This document shows, one piece after another, positions 8,924 through 17,723 of a stretch of 64,000 bases of DNA. How positions within the stretch are numbered: the first letter of the stretch is position 1; each line of letters starts with the position of its first letter. This DNA comes from Clostridium hydrogeniformans DSM 21757. GTDB lineage: Bacteria; Bacillota; Clostridia; Clostridiales; Clostridiaceae. The stretch spans positions 62,001 to 126,000 of the forward strand of contig NZ_JMLJ01000008.1 in assembly GCF_000686705.1 (NCBI RefSeq). Direction: 5' to 3'. The position numbers and the translations under genes are program-made. The notes below the pieces were generated by a model. It saw only the letters and a list, made by a program, of their open reading frames with translations. It did no database searches and was not told the origin of the DNA.

Positions 8924-10057
8924 ATGATTTATTTTGATAATGCTGCCACCACTAAACCTTATGATGAAGTTATAGAGGAAATGTCCTATAGTATGAAAAA
9001 CTATTTTGGAAATCCCTCTTCTCCTCATAAATTAGGTATGATGGCAGAAAAAAAATTGAATTATAGTAGAGAGGTAATTGGCAGAGCTATAAATGCTTCT
9101 AAGGAAGAAATAATCTTTACTTCAGGCGGTAGTGAAAGCAATAACTTCTTTTTAAGAGGATTTATAAGACCAGAAGGACATTTAATAACTACTGAAATAG
9201 AACATTCTAGTGTGTTAAAGACTTGTAAGATATTAGAGTCTCAAGGAATAAGAGTAACATATTTAAAGGTTAATAATAGAGGCTTAATAGATTTAGAAGA
9301 ATTAAAGAATGCTTTAACTAAGGATACATTTTTAGTTAGCATAATCCATGTTAATAATGAAATAGGAAGCATCCAGCCTATAGAGGAAATAGGAAAAATA
9401 ATAAAGTATCATGGTAGGGCTAAATTTCATGTAGACGCTACTCAAGGATTTGGGAAGGTATCTATAGATGTTAAAAAATGTAATGTGGATTTATTATCAG
9501 CTAGCGGACATAAAATTCATGGACCAAGAGGTATAGGAATTGCATATATGAAAAGGGGTTTAACTCCTATCCCTCTTATAGCCGGTGGAGGACAAGAGCT
9601 TGGACTTAGAGCTGGAACTGAAAACTTGCCAGCTGCTCTAGCTTTAGGAAAAGCAACAGAAATAATTACTAGCCAATTAAAAGAGAACTATAAGAAGGTT
9701 AGTGAAATAAAAGAATACTTTATAAATAAAATAAATCATATAGAGAAATTAAGTATAAATAGCCCTTTAAGTGAAGATATTTCTCCTTATATATTAAATT
9801 TAAGTTTTAAAGGGACTAGGGGAGAGGTATTTCTTCATCTTTTAGAAGAAAAAGATATATATGTATCTACGGCTTCAGCTTGTTCTTCAAAGGATAAGAA
9901 GTATTCCCATGTGTTAAAGGCTATAGGGCTTTCAGAGGATTATATAGAAGGAACCCTTAGATTTAGTTTTAATGAATTTAGTACTAAGGAAGAAGTGGAT
10001 GAAACCATAGGAGTCATAGAGGCTTCATTAAAGTTTTTAAGGAGATTAAAAAGATGA
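8924..10057 (+). CDS. Cysteine desulfurase (NifS/IscS-type)
   Basis: PLP enzyme that moves sulfur from cysteine to a protein persulfide. The 377 residues show YFDNAATTKPYDEV at the start, the SGGSESNN phosphate-binding stretch, HVNNEIGS, the PLP lysine in SASGHKIHGPRG, and the persulfide cysteine in STASACSSKDK. Its stop overlaps the ATG of thiI by 4 bp, the standard arrangement in Firmicutes, where the desulfurase feeds ThiI for 4-thiouridine in tRNA and, in some lineages, thiazole sulfur. The upstream 400-bp gap contains a hairpin pair that could be regulatory. Confidence 0.95.
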   Translation: MIYFDNAATTKPYDEVIEEMSYSMKNYFGNPSSPHKLGMMAEKKLNYSREVIGRAINASKEEIIFTSGGSESNNFFLRGFIRPEGHLITTEIEHSSVLKTCKILESQGIRVTYLKVNNRGLIDLEELKNALTKDTFLVSIIHVNNEIGSIQPIEEIGKIIKYHGRAKFHVDATQGFGKVSIDVKKCNVDLLSASGHKIHGPRGIGIAYMKRGLTPIPLIAGGGQELGLRAGTENLPAALALGKATEIITSQLKENYKKVSEIKEYFINKINHIEKLSINSPLSEDISPYILNLSFKGTRGEVFLHLLEEKDIYVSTASACSSKDKKYSHVLKAIGLSEDYIEGTLRFSFNEFSTKEEVDETIGVIEASLKFLRRLKR

Positions 10058-11199
10058 GAAGATTAATATTAGTAAAATACGCACCAGAGATATTTTTAAA
10101 AGGATTAAATAGAGGGAAGTTTGAAAAAAAATTAAAAAAGAATATAGAAAGAGTGATAAAAGATATACCTCATGAACTTATAATAGATCAAGGAAGATGG
10201 TTTATTAGTGGAGAAAACTTAGAAGACTTAATAGAACCTATAAGAAATGTTTTTGGTATAGCAGAGGTATGTATAGTTAGAGAAGTTGAAAGTGATTTAG
10301 AAGAAATAAAGAAGGAAGCTTTAGAGGTTATTAAAGAGGTATCACCTAAAACATTTAAGGTAGAAACCAATAGAGCAAATAAAACCTTTCCTATGAATTC
10401 TATGGAGATAAGTAGAACTTTAGGAGGATATATATTAAGTAACACAGAAAATTTATCTGTTGATGTAAAAAGTCCTGAGTTTATGCTTAGAGTAGAAATA
10501 AGAGGTAAGGCTTATATTTATGAAGATAAGATAAAGGCTGTAGGTGGTCTTCCTTATGGAATGAATGGGGGAACTATGCTTATGCTATCAGGTGGAATAG
10601 ATTCACCAGTAGCTGGATACTTAATGGCCAAAAGAGGAGTAGAACTTAGTGCTGTATATTACCATTCTCATCCTTATACCAGTGAAAGAGCTAAGGAAAA
10701 GGTAAAAGATTTAGCTAAAATTTTATCTGGATATACAGGTAAGGTTAATTTATATGTAGTTCCTTTTACTAATATACAAATGAGTATAATAGAAAATTGT
10801 AGGGAAGATGAACTTACTATAATAATGAGAAGATTTATGATGAGGGTAGCATGTGCTTTAGCAAAGAATAAGGGAATACAATCGGTAACTACAGGAGAGA
10901 GTATAGGTCAGGTAGCTAGTCAAACTATGGAAGGTTTAGTATGTAGTGATAACTGCTCTGATAGACCTGTCTTTAGACCGCTAGTTACTATGGATAAAGT
11001 TGATATTATGGATATAGCAAGAGACATAGGAACTTACGAAACTTCCATATTACCTTATGAGGATTGCTGTACTATATTTGTACCAAAGCATCCTAAAACT
11101 AAACCAAGATTAGAAGAAATGGTAAAAAGTGAGTCAGTTCTTAATATTGATGAACTTGTAAAAGAAGCTATTGATAATATGGAAACTTATGAATTATAA
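10054..11199 (+). CDS. thiI: tRNA 4-thiouridine synthase ThiI
   Basis: Thiolates uridine 8 of tRNA and can serve thiamine thiazole synthesis. The 381 residues include an N-terminal ferredoxin-like region and THUMP domain (about 60-165), then the PP-loop ATP pyrophosphatase SGGIDSPVAGYLMAKRG near 180. The C-terminal rhodanese domain of E. coli ThiI is absent, as usual in Gram-positive bacteria, so persulfide delivery relies on the adjacent desulfurase. A DCCTIFVPKHP motif near the C terminus is conserved in the family. Co-transcribed with the upstream gene. Confidence 0.95.
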   Translation: MRRLILVKYAPEIFLKGLNRGKFEKKLKKNIERVIKDIPHELIIDQGRWFISGENLEDLIEPIRNVFGIAEVCIVREVESDLEEIKKEALEVIKEVSPKTFKVETNRANKTFPMNSMEISRTLGGYILSNTENLSVDVKSPEFMLRVEIRGKAYIYEDKIKAVGGLPYGMNGGTMLMLSGGIDSPVAGYLMAKRGVELSAVYYHSHPYTSERAKEKVKDLAKILSGYTGKVNLYVVPFTNIQMSIIENCREDELTIIMRRFMMRVACALAKNKGIQSVTTGESIGQVASQTMEGLVCSDNCSDRPVFRPLVTMDKVDIMDIARDIGTYETSILPYEDCCTIFVPKHPKTKPRLEEMVKSESVLNIDELVKEAIDNMETYEL

Positions 11200-11203
11200 A
11201 ACA

Positions 11204-11236
11204 TAGGATGTGTATTTAAGCACATCCTAATTTTAT
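11204..11236 (+). terminator. Terminator after thiI
   Basis: TAGGATGTG (11204-11212) pairs perfectly with CACATCCTA (11221-11229), followed by ATTTTATA. Confidence 0.8.
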
Positions 11237-11296
11237 ATAATTTAAATTATTGTTTTACTTAAGTTTTAAAATAGACAGTTGTAAGGTGGTGTTTAT

Positions 11297-11671
11297 ATGA
11301 GTTTTAGGTTTCCCATAGGATATGATGTATCTTTTTATGAAGATAATAAAGAAGGCTTTGGGCAAATAGTTGATAGAAGAGAGGTAGGAGAGAAAAAAAT
11401 ATATACAATATACACTGAGAAAGGTAAGAAAAAACAGTGTAGAGAAGAGGAACTAGAGCTATATTATTTTGACCCTATGACCATATATGTAATAGAGTTT
11501 AGTGATGGAAAGTTTTTAGAGTATGGGGAAAATGGAACAATAAGAAGAGTTTCTCTTAAGAACGCTGATAAGTGGCATTATAAATGGCATGGAGAAGAGG
11601 AAGCAAAAAAACTTTCAGAAATTTTAAATGAAGAAGTAAGGTGTAGATGTGTAGAATTAGTTTTAAAATAG
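11297..11671 (+). CDS. Unknown conserved protein
   Basis: A 124-residue soluble protein, not recognised. The first half (FPIGYDVSFYEDNKEGFGQI...TIYTEKGKKKQCREEEL) reads like a small beta barrel with a KOW/Tudor-like flavour; the second half ends with a Cys pair (RCRCVELVLK). It has an AAGGTGGTG ribosome site and sits alone between the thiI terminator and the thiC riboswitch region. Function is unknown. Confidence 0.7.
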   Translation: MSFRFPIGYDVSFYEDNKEGFGQIVDRREVGEKKIYTIYTEKGKKKQCREEELELYYFDPMTIYVIEFSDGKFLEYGENGTIRRVSLKNADKWHYKWHGEEEAKKLSEILNEEVRCRCVELVLK

Positions 11672-11700
11672 CTAGAACTTAGTATATTGAGTATTAATTT

Positions 11701-11835
11701 ATCTGATGGATATAAGCTTTAATATCCCCATCCTCTAAAAGGTGTGGGATAACAGTTGAGACAACCCTAGATTAACTCATCTAACCTTCAGATAATGGAA
11801 AGAACACCATATGAAGGAAGATTCGCTCTATAGAA
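11701..11835 (+). ncRNA. Unassigned structured intergenic RNA candidate
   Basis: This stretch is less AT-biased than its surroundings and folds locally. GATGG...CCATC with an inner ATAT/ATAT (11705-11732) forms one hairpin. CCTTCA...TGAAGG (about 11785-11817) forms another. GGTGT (11741-11745) can pair with ACACC (11804-11808). No open reading frame is plausible. I do not recognise an Rfam family; it could be a small RNA or the long 3' end of the upstream mRNA. Confidence 0.35.
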
Positions 11836-11893
11836 TAAAGAATTATAAATTTAGAAAATCTATATAATTTAAGATTAATATACCAATTAAATG

Positions 11894-11922
11894 TTTACAA
11901 AGTATATCTATGGGTATATAAT
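11894..11922 (+). promoter_or_regulatory. Promoter of thiC leader
   Basis: TTTACA (11894-11899) and TATAAT (11917-11922) with 17-bp spacing, directly upstream of the TPP riboswitch. Confidence 0.7.
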
Positions 11923-11952
11923 GATGGTGTAATTAAAAGTTAATATAACAAT

Positions 11953-12043
11953 GAGCTAGGGGTGCCTTATTTAGGCTGAGAGAAGTAATAAGACTTTAAC
12001 CCTTGAACCTGATGTGGATAGTACCACCGTAGGAAAGCATACA
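11953..12043 (+). promoter_or_regulatory. TPP riboswitch (THI element)
   Basis: The conserved THI-box blocks are present in order: GGGGTGCC, GGCTGAGA, CCTTGAACCTGATGTGGAT and the CCGTAGGAAAGC end. The aptamer binds thiamine pyrophosphate. A terminator hairpin follows 27 bp later, which points to transcription attenuation of thiC. Confidence 0.95.
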
Positions 12044-12069
12044 TATTATTTAATATTTAGATAATTATT

Positions 12070-12096
12070 GGCTTGCCTAGGGCAAGCCTTTTTTAT
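12070..12096 (+). terminator. Riboswitch-controlled terminator
   Basis: GGCTTGCC (12070-12077) and GGCAAGCC (12081-12088) with a TAG loop, then TTTTTT. Expected to form when TPP is bound. Confidence 0.92.
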
Positions 12097-12134
12097 TTAA
12101 GGCATGTCCTTTGGTATTCATGTTAAGTTCATTT

Positions 12135-12176
12135 AAGTCACCTCTAGCATTAAAGGCTATAGGTGACTTTTATATT
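12135..12176 (+). terminator. Second terminator-like hairpin before thiC
   Basis: AAGTCACCT (12135-12143) pairs with AGGTGACTT (12161-12169), extended inside by TAGC/GCTA, and is followed by TTTATATT. It lies between the riboswitch terminator and thiC, so thiC mRNA must read through two such hairpins. Confidence 0.7.
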
Positions 12177-12226
12177 AATCTCTATAAAACTTTTAAAATA
12201 AATACAAGAATACAGGGGGATTTAAA

Positions 12227-13540
12227 ATGAATTATACAACACAAATGGATGCTGCTAAAAAGGGCATAGTAACAAAGGAGATGGAAATAGTTGCAGGTAA
12301 GGAGCAGATGGATTTACATACATTAATGAATCTTGTAGCTGAAGGAAAGATAGCTATACCAGCTAATAAAAACCATAAATCTTTAGATCCAAATGGAATA
12401 GGACAAGGACTTAAAACAAAAATTAATGTAAATTTAGGTATATCTAGAGATGATTATAATCTAGAGAGAGAGTTAGAAAAGGTTAAAGTAGCATTAGATA
12501 TGAAGGCAGAAGCTATAATGGATCTTTCTAACTATGGTAAAACTGCAGAGTTTAGAAAAGAATTAGTGGAAATGTCAGGAGCAATGATTGGAACAGTTCC
12601 TATGTATGATGCAGTAGGATTTTATGATAAAGAGCTTAAGGATATAACAGTGGATGAGTTTTTTAAGGTGGTAGAAAAACATGCAGAGGATGGAGTTGAT
12701 TTTGTAACCATCCATGCAGGATTAAATAGAGAAACCATAGAAACCTTTAAAAGAAATCCAAGACTTACCCATATAGTATCTAGGGGAGGATCTTTATTAT
12801 TTGCTTGGATGGAGCTTAATAAGAAGGAAAATCCATTTTATGAGCATTTTGATAGATTATTAGATATATGTGAAAAGTATGATTTAACTTTAAGCCTTGG
12901 AGATGCTTGCAGACCAGGATGTATAAATGATGCTACAGATGCAAGTCAGGTGAAAGAACTTATGGTTCTTGGAGAACTTACTAAAAGAGCTTGGAAGAAA
13001 AATGTACAGGTAATAATAGAAGGACCAGGACATATGGCTATAAATGAAATAGAGGCTAACATGATTCTTGAAAAAAGACTTTGTCATGGAGCGCCATTTT
13101 ATGTGTTAGGGCCAATAGTTACAGATATAGCACCAGGTTATGATCATATAACTTCAGCAATAGGAGGAGCCATAGCTGCTACTTATGGAGCAGATTTCCT
13201 ATGTTATGTAACTCCAGCAGAACATTTAAGACTTCCAAATCTTGATGATATGAAAGAAGGAATAATAGCGTCTAAAATTGCTGCCCATGCTGCTGACATT
13301 GCAAAGGGTGTTAAAGGAGCCAGAGACTGGGACTATAAGATGGGTAAGGCAAGACAAGAGCTTGATTGGGATAAGATGTTTGATCTAGCTTTAGATAAAG
13401 AAAAGCCACAAAAATATAGGGCAGAATCTACTCCACATCATAAAGATAGCTGTACTATGTGTGGAAAAATGTGTTCTATGAGAAACATGAATAAGATTTT
13501 AGCTGGAAAAGATATAAATCTTTTAAGAGAAGATGATTAG
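12227..13540 (+). CDS. thiC: Phosphomethylpyrimidine synthase ThiC
   Basis: Radical SAM enzyme that converts aminoimidazole ribotide to hydroxymethylpyrimidine phosphate in thiamine synthesis. The 437 residues carry the ThiC blocks [45 protein letters not shown] and the C-terminal cluster motif CTMCGKMC. Spacing there is CX2CX3C, one residue shorter than the CX2CX4C usually quoted for ThiC. The short clostridial/archaeal form lacks the N-terminal domain of E. coli ThiC. The TPP riboswitch upstream supports ThiC over the related benzimidazole synthase BzaF. Confidence 0.95.
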   Translation: MNYTTQMDAAKKGIVTKEMEIVAGKEQMDLHTLMNLVAEGKIAIPANKNHKSLDPNGIGQGLKTKINVNLGISRDDYNLERELEKVKVALDMKAEAIMDLSNYGKTAEFRKELVEMSGAMIGTVPMYDAVGFYDKELKDITVDEFFKVVEKHAEDGVDFVTIHAGLNRETIETFKRNPRLTHIVSRGGSLLFAWMELNKKENPFYEHFDRLLDICEKYDLTLSLGDACRPGCINDATDASQVKELMVLGELTKRAWKKNVQVIIEGPGHMAINEIEANMILEKRLCHGAPFYVLGPIVTDIAPGYDHITSAIGGAIAATYGADFLCYVTPAEHLRLPNLDDMKEGIIASKIAAHAADIAKGVKGARDWDYKMGKARQELDWDKMFDLALDKEKPQKYRAESTPHHKDSCTMCGKMCSMRNMNKILAGKDINLLREDD

Positions 13541-13557
13541 AATACCTTAAAAGGGGT

Positions 13558-13611
13558 TAAATGTAAAAATGCTATGAAGACCATTGAGTTTTCATAGCAT
13601 TTTTACATTTA
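13558..13611 (+). terminator. Long perfect hairpin after thiC
   Basis: A perfect 21-bp inverted repeat (13558-13578 with 13591-13611, 12-nt loop) containing an AAAAATGC/GCATTTTT core. It is a strong, probably bidirectional terminator. Confidence 0.85.
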
Positions 13612-13705
13612 ATTAATAGGAAGTTTAAGAATACACCTTTAAAATTTATAAAAAATATGTATATAATATATATTGACAAAAGATATTTTAAAAGGAGAGG
13701 GTGCA

Positions 13706-14116
13706 GTGAAGTATTGCCAAATATGTGGAGGAGAAAAGGTAGAAATTCATCATATAATATTTAGAAGTGAGGCAAGCTATCTAGCTAATTTACCAATAAA
13801 TTTTAAATATTTATGTTTTAAGTGTCATAGAGGTAAAAAAAGTCCACATTTTAGCAAGGAAGTTGACTTTAAATTTAAAAGAGAACTTCAAGATAAACTC
13901 TATAATATATTTAAAGGGAAAAAATATTATGGAGAAGAGGATATTAAAAACTTATTGAATATAAGTATTAGTGAAGTTTTAAGAGTAGTTAATCCCCTTA
14001 AAATATATAAGGAAGGGTATTATATAGAAGATATTATATTAAGACTTTTAGGGGGAAGATTATATTTAGAACCTTATGAGGTTGAAATTAAAAATCTTAT
14101 GGAAAAATTTATGTAA
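13706..14116 (+). CDS. HNH-like zinc-finger protein
   Basis: About 136 residues starting MKYCQICGGEKVEIHHI. The CxxC, then HH (EIHHIIF) and a second CxxCH (CFKCHRGKKSPH) match the zinc-supported beta-beta-alpha HNH fold. The expected downstream catalytic His is plausible in CHRGKKSPHF. The C-terminal half looks like a helical DNA-binding segment. I prefer the GTG at 13706, which has AGGAGAGG 5 bases upstream, over the in-frame TTG at 13673. Stand-alone single gene, not part of a visible restriction or phage cluster. Nuclease activity is inferred. Confidence 0.75.
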   Translation: MKYCQICGGEKVEIHHIIFRSEASYLANLPINFKYLCFKCHRGKKSPHFSKEVDFKFKRELQDKLYNIFKGKKYYGEEDIKNLLNISISEVLRVVNPLKIYKEGYYIEDIILRLLGGRLYLEPYEVEIKNLMEKFM

Positions 14117-14204
14117 AATATAATAGTTACATATTGTTAATGGAAATTTTAGAGGTTTTTTAGTATAATCATAACATTAGTAAGGTAAAGAAAGGGAGAA
14201 TACC

Positions 14205-15494
14205 ATGTTAAGAAATAAAAAGACTTTTTCTTTTATTTTAGCATTAGCTTTAGTTTTTAACACAACCATGGCAACAGCTAGTACTAGCGTAAATGGTAAG
14301 AAGCAAGAACAAAAGGAAAATGAAAAAAAAATTGATGGGCTTAAAGAGAAGAATAAATCTTTAGAAACAGAAAAGGGACAAGTTCAACAAGAAATAAAGG
14401 AAATTACAACTAATATAGCTGAAAAAATAAATGTTATAAATAATAAGGATAAAGAGTTAAGTAGCGTAGAAGATAATATAAAAGATTTAGAAGGAAGTAT
14501 ATCATCCTTACAAGAGGAAACAAAAGATTTAGAAAAAGGGATAAAGGAAAAAGAAATTGAATTTAAGGACAAAGAGAAGTTACTTGATGATAGATTAAGG
14601 GCTATATATAAAAACAATACATACAACCAATTACTTTTTGTTATATTTGAAAGTAGTAGTTTTTCAGACTTTATAAGTAAATTTGAAAACATAAAAAGAA
14701 TGGTGAATTATGACAAAGATCTTATGGAAGAGATAAAATCTATACAAGATGATCTAAAAGAGAAAGAAGAAAAGCTTCTAGAGGATAGAAAAAGTCTTGA
14801 AAATAAAAAAGGCCAATTAGATAGTGCAAAAAGCAAGTTAGTAGAAGAAAAGAAAGCATTAGAAAATAGTAAAAAAGAGTTAGAAACAATGGAGAATCAG
14901 AAACTAGCTAAGACTTCAGCATTAAGTGATGAGCAAAAGAAGGTACAAAGAGAAGCATCACAACTAGAAGATATTAATGAGGATATTCAAAGGGAAATAG
15001 ATTCTATTATTGCAGCTAGTGCTAATAAGAATAATGGAAGTAGTAATAATACCGGTGGAAACAACAATAATAATAATAATGGAACTTCACAACCTAGTAA
15101 GCCAAGCTCTGGTGGATGGATTTATCCTGTAAGTGCACCCATTACATCACACTTTGGATATAGAATTCACCCAGTAACAGGGGAGAAAAAGCTTCATACA
15201 GGAACAGACTTTGGAGCACCTATGGGAGCACCTGTAAAAGCGGTAAAAGATGGACAGGTTATTTTTGCTGGACTTAATGCAGGATATGGTAAAATGATTA
15301 TAATTGATCACGGTAACGGAATACAGACCTTATATGGACACTCAAGTGCATTACATGTTTCTACAGGAGACAGGGTTAAACAAGGACAAGTTATATCTAA
15401 TGTAGGTTCTACAGGAATGAGTACAGGTCCTCATTTACACCTAGAGTTCTTAGTAAATGGTTCAAGAGTAAATCCAATGAGCTATTTAGGATAA
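14205..15494 (+). CDS. Secreted M23 peptidase with coiled coil (EnvC/CwlO-like)
   Basis: Cell-wall hydrolase or hydrolase activator of 429 residues. It has an N-terminal signal peptide (SFILALALVFNTTMATAS), a long charged coiled coil (about 28-260), an Asn/Gly-rich linker (about 275-300) and a C-terminal M23/LytM domain. Zinc ligands are visible in HTGTDFG and HLHLEF, with the conserved GYGKMIIIDHGNG and YGHSS segments. Coiled-coil plus LytM proteins of this kind act at the divisome in other bacteria, often with FtsEX. FtsEX is not encoded here. Ribosome site GGGAGA, normal start. Confidence 0.93.
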   Translation: MLRNKKTFSFILALALVFNTTMATASTSVNGKKQEQKENEKKIDGLKEKNKSLETEKGQVQQEIKEITTNIAEKINVINNKDKELSSVEDNIKDLEGSISSLQEETKDLEKGIKEKEIEFKDKEKLLDDRLRAIYKNNTYNQLLFVIFESSSFSDFISKFENIKRMVNYDKDLMEEIKSIQDDLKEKEEKLLEDRKSLENKKGQLDSAKSKLVEEKKALENSKKELETMENQKLAKTSALSDEQKKVQREASQLEDINEDIQREIDSIIAASANKNNGSSNNTGGNNNNNNNGTSQPSKPSSGGWIYPVSAPITSHFGYRIHPVTGEKKLHTGTDFGAPMGAPVKAVKDGQVIFAGLNAGYGKMIIIDHGNGIQTLYGHSSALHVSTGDRVKQGQVISNVGSTGMSTGPHLHLEFLVNGSRVNPMSYLG

Positions 15495-15663
15495 TAAGAG
15501 ATTATAAATTGTAATGAAACGCTACTTCTAAGTATAAGAGTTTATCCAAGATATTTTTAATTTTTATATATAATTAAAATCTTAAACTAAAAGAATTATA
15601 AAGGTCTAAAAAATATCTAGAGTAAAAACTATATCTAAATTGAAATTTATTTTATAATGAATT

Positions 15664-15718
15664 AAAAAGACTTTATTACAAGTGGGATTTAATGCCATGT
15701 AATAAAGTCTTTTTTATT
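15664..15718. terminator. Bidirectional terminator M23 / deoD
   Basis: A near-perfect 17-bp inverted repeat (15664-15680 with 15698-15714) with flanking A and T runs, placed just after the deoD stop on the minus strand and downstream of the M23 gene. Confidence 0.85.
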
Positions 15719-15723
15719 TAGGG

Positions 15724-16422
15724 TTAAACAAGATTTAGGGCTATATCCATCATGTTAGTAAAGGTATTTTGTCTTTCAAGGGCAGTAGTCTCCTCAGAGG
15801 TTATAAGGCTATCACTTATAGTTAATAGGGTTAAAGCACGTCTTTTATACTTTGCAGCTAGGGTATAAAGGGCAGCAGTCTCCATCTCTATAGCTAAGCA
15901 ACCATAATCTGCCCACTTTTTCCAGTGAGTTATATCATTATTATAAAATGTATCTGTAGTTAATACAGAACCTACCTTTGGGTTTAAATTGTTTTCAATA
16001 GCTAAATTATAAGCTTTATTTAATAAGGAAAAGTCAGCAGTAGGGGAATAGGTCATGTTAGGAAATAGGCTAGAGTTCATATTAGAATCATGACAAGCAC
16101 TCATAGCTATAACTAAGTCACGTACTTTTATTTCACTATTTATGGAACCAGCTGTACCTATTCTTATAAGATTTTTAACTCCATAGGAGTTTATAAGTTC
16201 ATTTACATATATACTAATTGATGGGATTCCCATTCCAGTACCTTGGACAGATACCTTTTTTCCTTTGTAAAACCCAGTAAATCCATACATAGCTCTTACC
16301 TCGTTGTAACATATAGGGTTTTCTAAAAAGTTATCTGCTATGTATTTAGCTCTTAAGGGATCACCAGGTAACAATATAGTCTCAGCAATAGAACCTTCTT
16401 TTGCATTAATATGAATACTCAT
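15724..16422 (-). CDS. deoD: Purine nucleoside phosphorylase DeoD-type
   Basis: Phosphorolysis of purine (deoxy)nucleosides for salvage. The 232 residues show [29 protein letters not shown], the GTAGS phosphate-site region ([10 protein letters not shown]), EMETAALY (the substrate-ribose glutamate motif) and the SDSL catalytic Asp region, as in hexameric E. coli-type enzymes. AAGGAGATGATG precedes the start. It is monocistronic here, without deoB or deoC nearby. The 290-bp divergent gap upstream (16423-16712) shows no RNA element I recognise. Confidence 0.95.
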   Translation of the reverse strand: MSIHINAKEGSIAETILLPGDPLRAKYIADNFLENPICYNEVRAMYGFTGFYKGKKVSVQGTGMGIPSISIYVNELINSYGVKNLIRIGTAGSINSEIKVRDLVIAMSACHDSNMNSSLFPNMTYSPTADFSLLNKAYNLAIENNLNPKVGSVLTTDTFYNNDITHWKKWADYGCLAIEMETAALYTLAAKYKRRALTLLTISDSLITSEETTALERQNTFTNMMDIALNLV

Positions 16423-16712
16423 ATGACATCATCTCCTTATTTATAGTATAATAAAAACAAAAAGTTTTAATTTTAAGAATATACTATAATATTACTATAT
16501 TAGACCTTTTCATAAAACTATATTAGTAGAAAATTAATTAAATAGAAGAACTTTTATACTCTAATCTAAAGAAAAAACTGATTTTTTATAAATGTTGAAA
16601 TATAAGGTTAATTTAGAGGATGAAAAATAAGGGTTTTAAGTTTATTTATAATAGAAAACACTATAAAAATAGCTTAAGGTAAATTTAAAATTAAAAGTAA
16701 GGGGGAAAATTT

Positions 16713-17156
16713 GTGTTAGGAAAAAAAGAAGTAAGGGATAATGAAATTGAGAAGTTAAACAAAGATATAGCAACTCTTGAGGAGGAGAAAATTCATATTC
16801 TTAGAAAGATTCATTTTTCAAAATGGGATAAATTAACTACAGTTTTTAATAATATAAGTGAATATTATATTATACTTATGAAATTACAAGAGGAGTTTTC
16901 ACATACTTCAATAGTATATGAAGATAAGCTAATAAGAGAAGAAAAGGAAATAGAAATAAAAGGGGATATAAAAGAAGTAAAGGAAAATATGGCTCCATAT
17001 ATTATAGAAAGAAATTTGCTTATTAAGGAAGACTTAACAATAGAAGAAGGAAAAAAACTTCAAGAAATATATTTAAGGATAAATTATTTAGAGAATCAAA
17101 TAGATATGCTTAAACACCCCTTGGGAGAGTATATAAATAAACTTAATAATTGGTAG
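16713..17156 (+). CDS. Coiled-coil protein of unknown function
   Basis: A 147-residue, highly charged protein with heptad-like helices (EIEKLNKDIATLEEEKIHIL at the start, LEEGKKLQEIYLRINYLENQI-like segment near the end). No signal peptide or membrane helix. The GTG start has GGGGGAA upstream, within reach of the C-rich small RNA described at 32097 if that acts on ribosome sites (speculative). I do not recognise the family. Confidence 0.6.
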   Translation: MLGKKEVRDNEIEKLNKDIATLEEEKIHILRKIHFSKWDKLTTVFNNISEYYIILMKLQEEFSHTSIVYEDKLIREEKEIEIKGDIKEVKENMAPYIIERNLLIKEDLTIEEGKKLQEIYLRINYLENQIDMLKHPLGEYINKLNNW

Positions 17157-17200
17157 TGAATAATTGAATATTTAACTTTAATCCAAGCATAATAAGTTTA

Positions 17201-17244
17201 TAAATATATATTAAATATATATTAAATATATATTAAATATATAT
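17201..17244. repeat. Four tandem copies of an 11-bp unit
   Basis: TAAATATATAT is repeated perfectly four times in tandem in the intergenic region. Copy number is likely to vary between strains. Confidence 0.9.
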
Positions 17245-17426
17245 TTTAAAATAATTAATATCTTTTAAACTTATTAGGGAAATATATGAGTAATAAAGGT
17301 TTTAGAGCTATTGTTATAAATAGGTAAAATAGGATTTTAAAAAATATTAAAAACTTATAGGTGACAAAAGAGGAATAGAGTGATAATATTTATTATATGA
17401 AAATGAATATCAGTATGGAGGTAGCT

Positions 17427-17600
17427 ATGAATAAAGAATCTTTATTAAAGGAATCTCAAGAACACGGTGGAGAAGAATATACAGAAAATATATATACAGA
17501 AAAAGTTCTTATGGATTTTAAGAAGAAATCTTCTTGTGCATGTAAAAGTGGTGGAAGCTGCGGTTGCGGTGGTTCTTGTGGTTGTGGAAAAAAGAGATAA
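17427..17600 (+). CDS. Tiny Cys/Gly-rich C-terminal protein
   Basis: A 57-residue protein. The N-terminal part is acidic and polar (MNKESLLKESQEHGGEEY). The C terminus contains six cysteines in CACKSGGSCGCGGSCGCG, then KKR. This is suited to metal binding (metallothionein-like) or to being a modified-peptide core, but no radical SAM maturase is next to it. The start chosen has GGAGG 5 bases upstream; an in-frame ATG at 17397 has none. A strong terminator follows, so it is a stand-alone unit. Function is unknown. Confidence 0.7.
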   Translation: MNKESLLKESQEHGGEEYTENIYTEKVLMDFKKKSSCACKSGGSCGCGGSCGCGKKR

Positions 17601-17610
17601 TTATATATAT

Positions 17611-17651
17611 AAAGAAAGGATATCTTTTACTAAGATATCCTTTCTTTTATG
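17611..17651 (+). terminator. Terminator after Cys-rich gene
   Basis: AAAGAAAGGATATCTT (17611-17626) pairs with AAGATATCCTTTCTTT (17632-17647) and leads into a T-rich stretch. Confidence 0.88.
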
Positions 17652-17654
17652 TAA

Positions 17655-17692
17655 ATCTACATTACTATACTTTCACATATAGTAATGTAGAT
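17655..17692. terminator. Second hairpin between convergent genes
   Basis: A perfect 15-bp inverted repeat (17655-17669 with 17678-17692, 8-nt loop). It lies downstream of the minus-strand hemerythrin gene and may terminate it, although a T-tract is poor. Confidence 0.5.
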
Positions 17693-17723
17693 ATGTTAAA
17701 ACTTTAAGATTAGAAAGATTATT

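Noticed and set aside
13673-13705. TTGACA at 13673 as a promoter, or TTG at 13673 as the start of the HNH-like gene
   Set aside because: No -10 box follows at the right distance, and the GTG at 13706 has a good ribosome site.
17201-17244. CRISPR-like array
   Set aside because: The units are contiguous 11-mers with no spacers, so it is a simple tandem repeat.
17467-17682. A 71-codon frame overlapping the Cys-rich gene
   Set aside because: It is a shifted frame of the Cys-rich gene and runs through its terminator.
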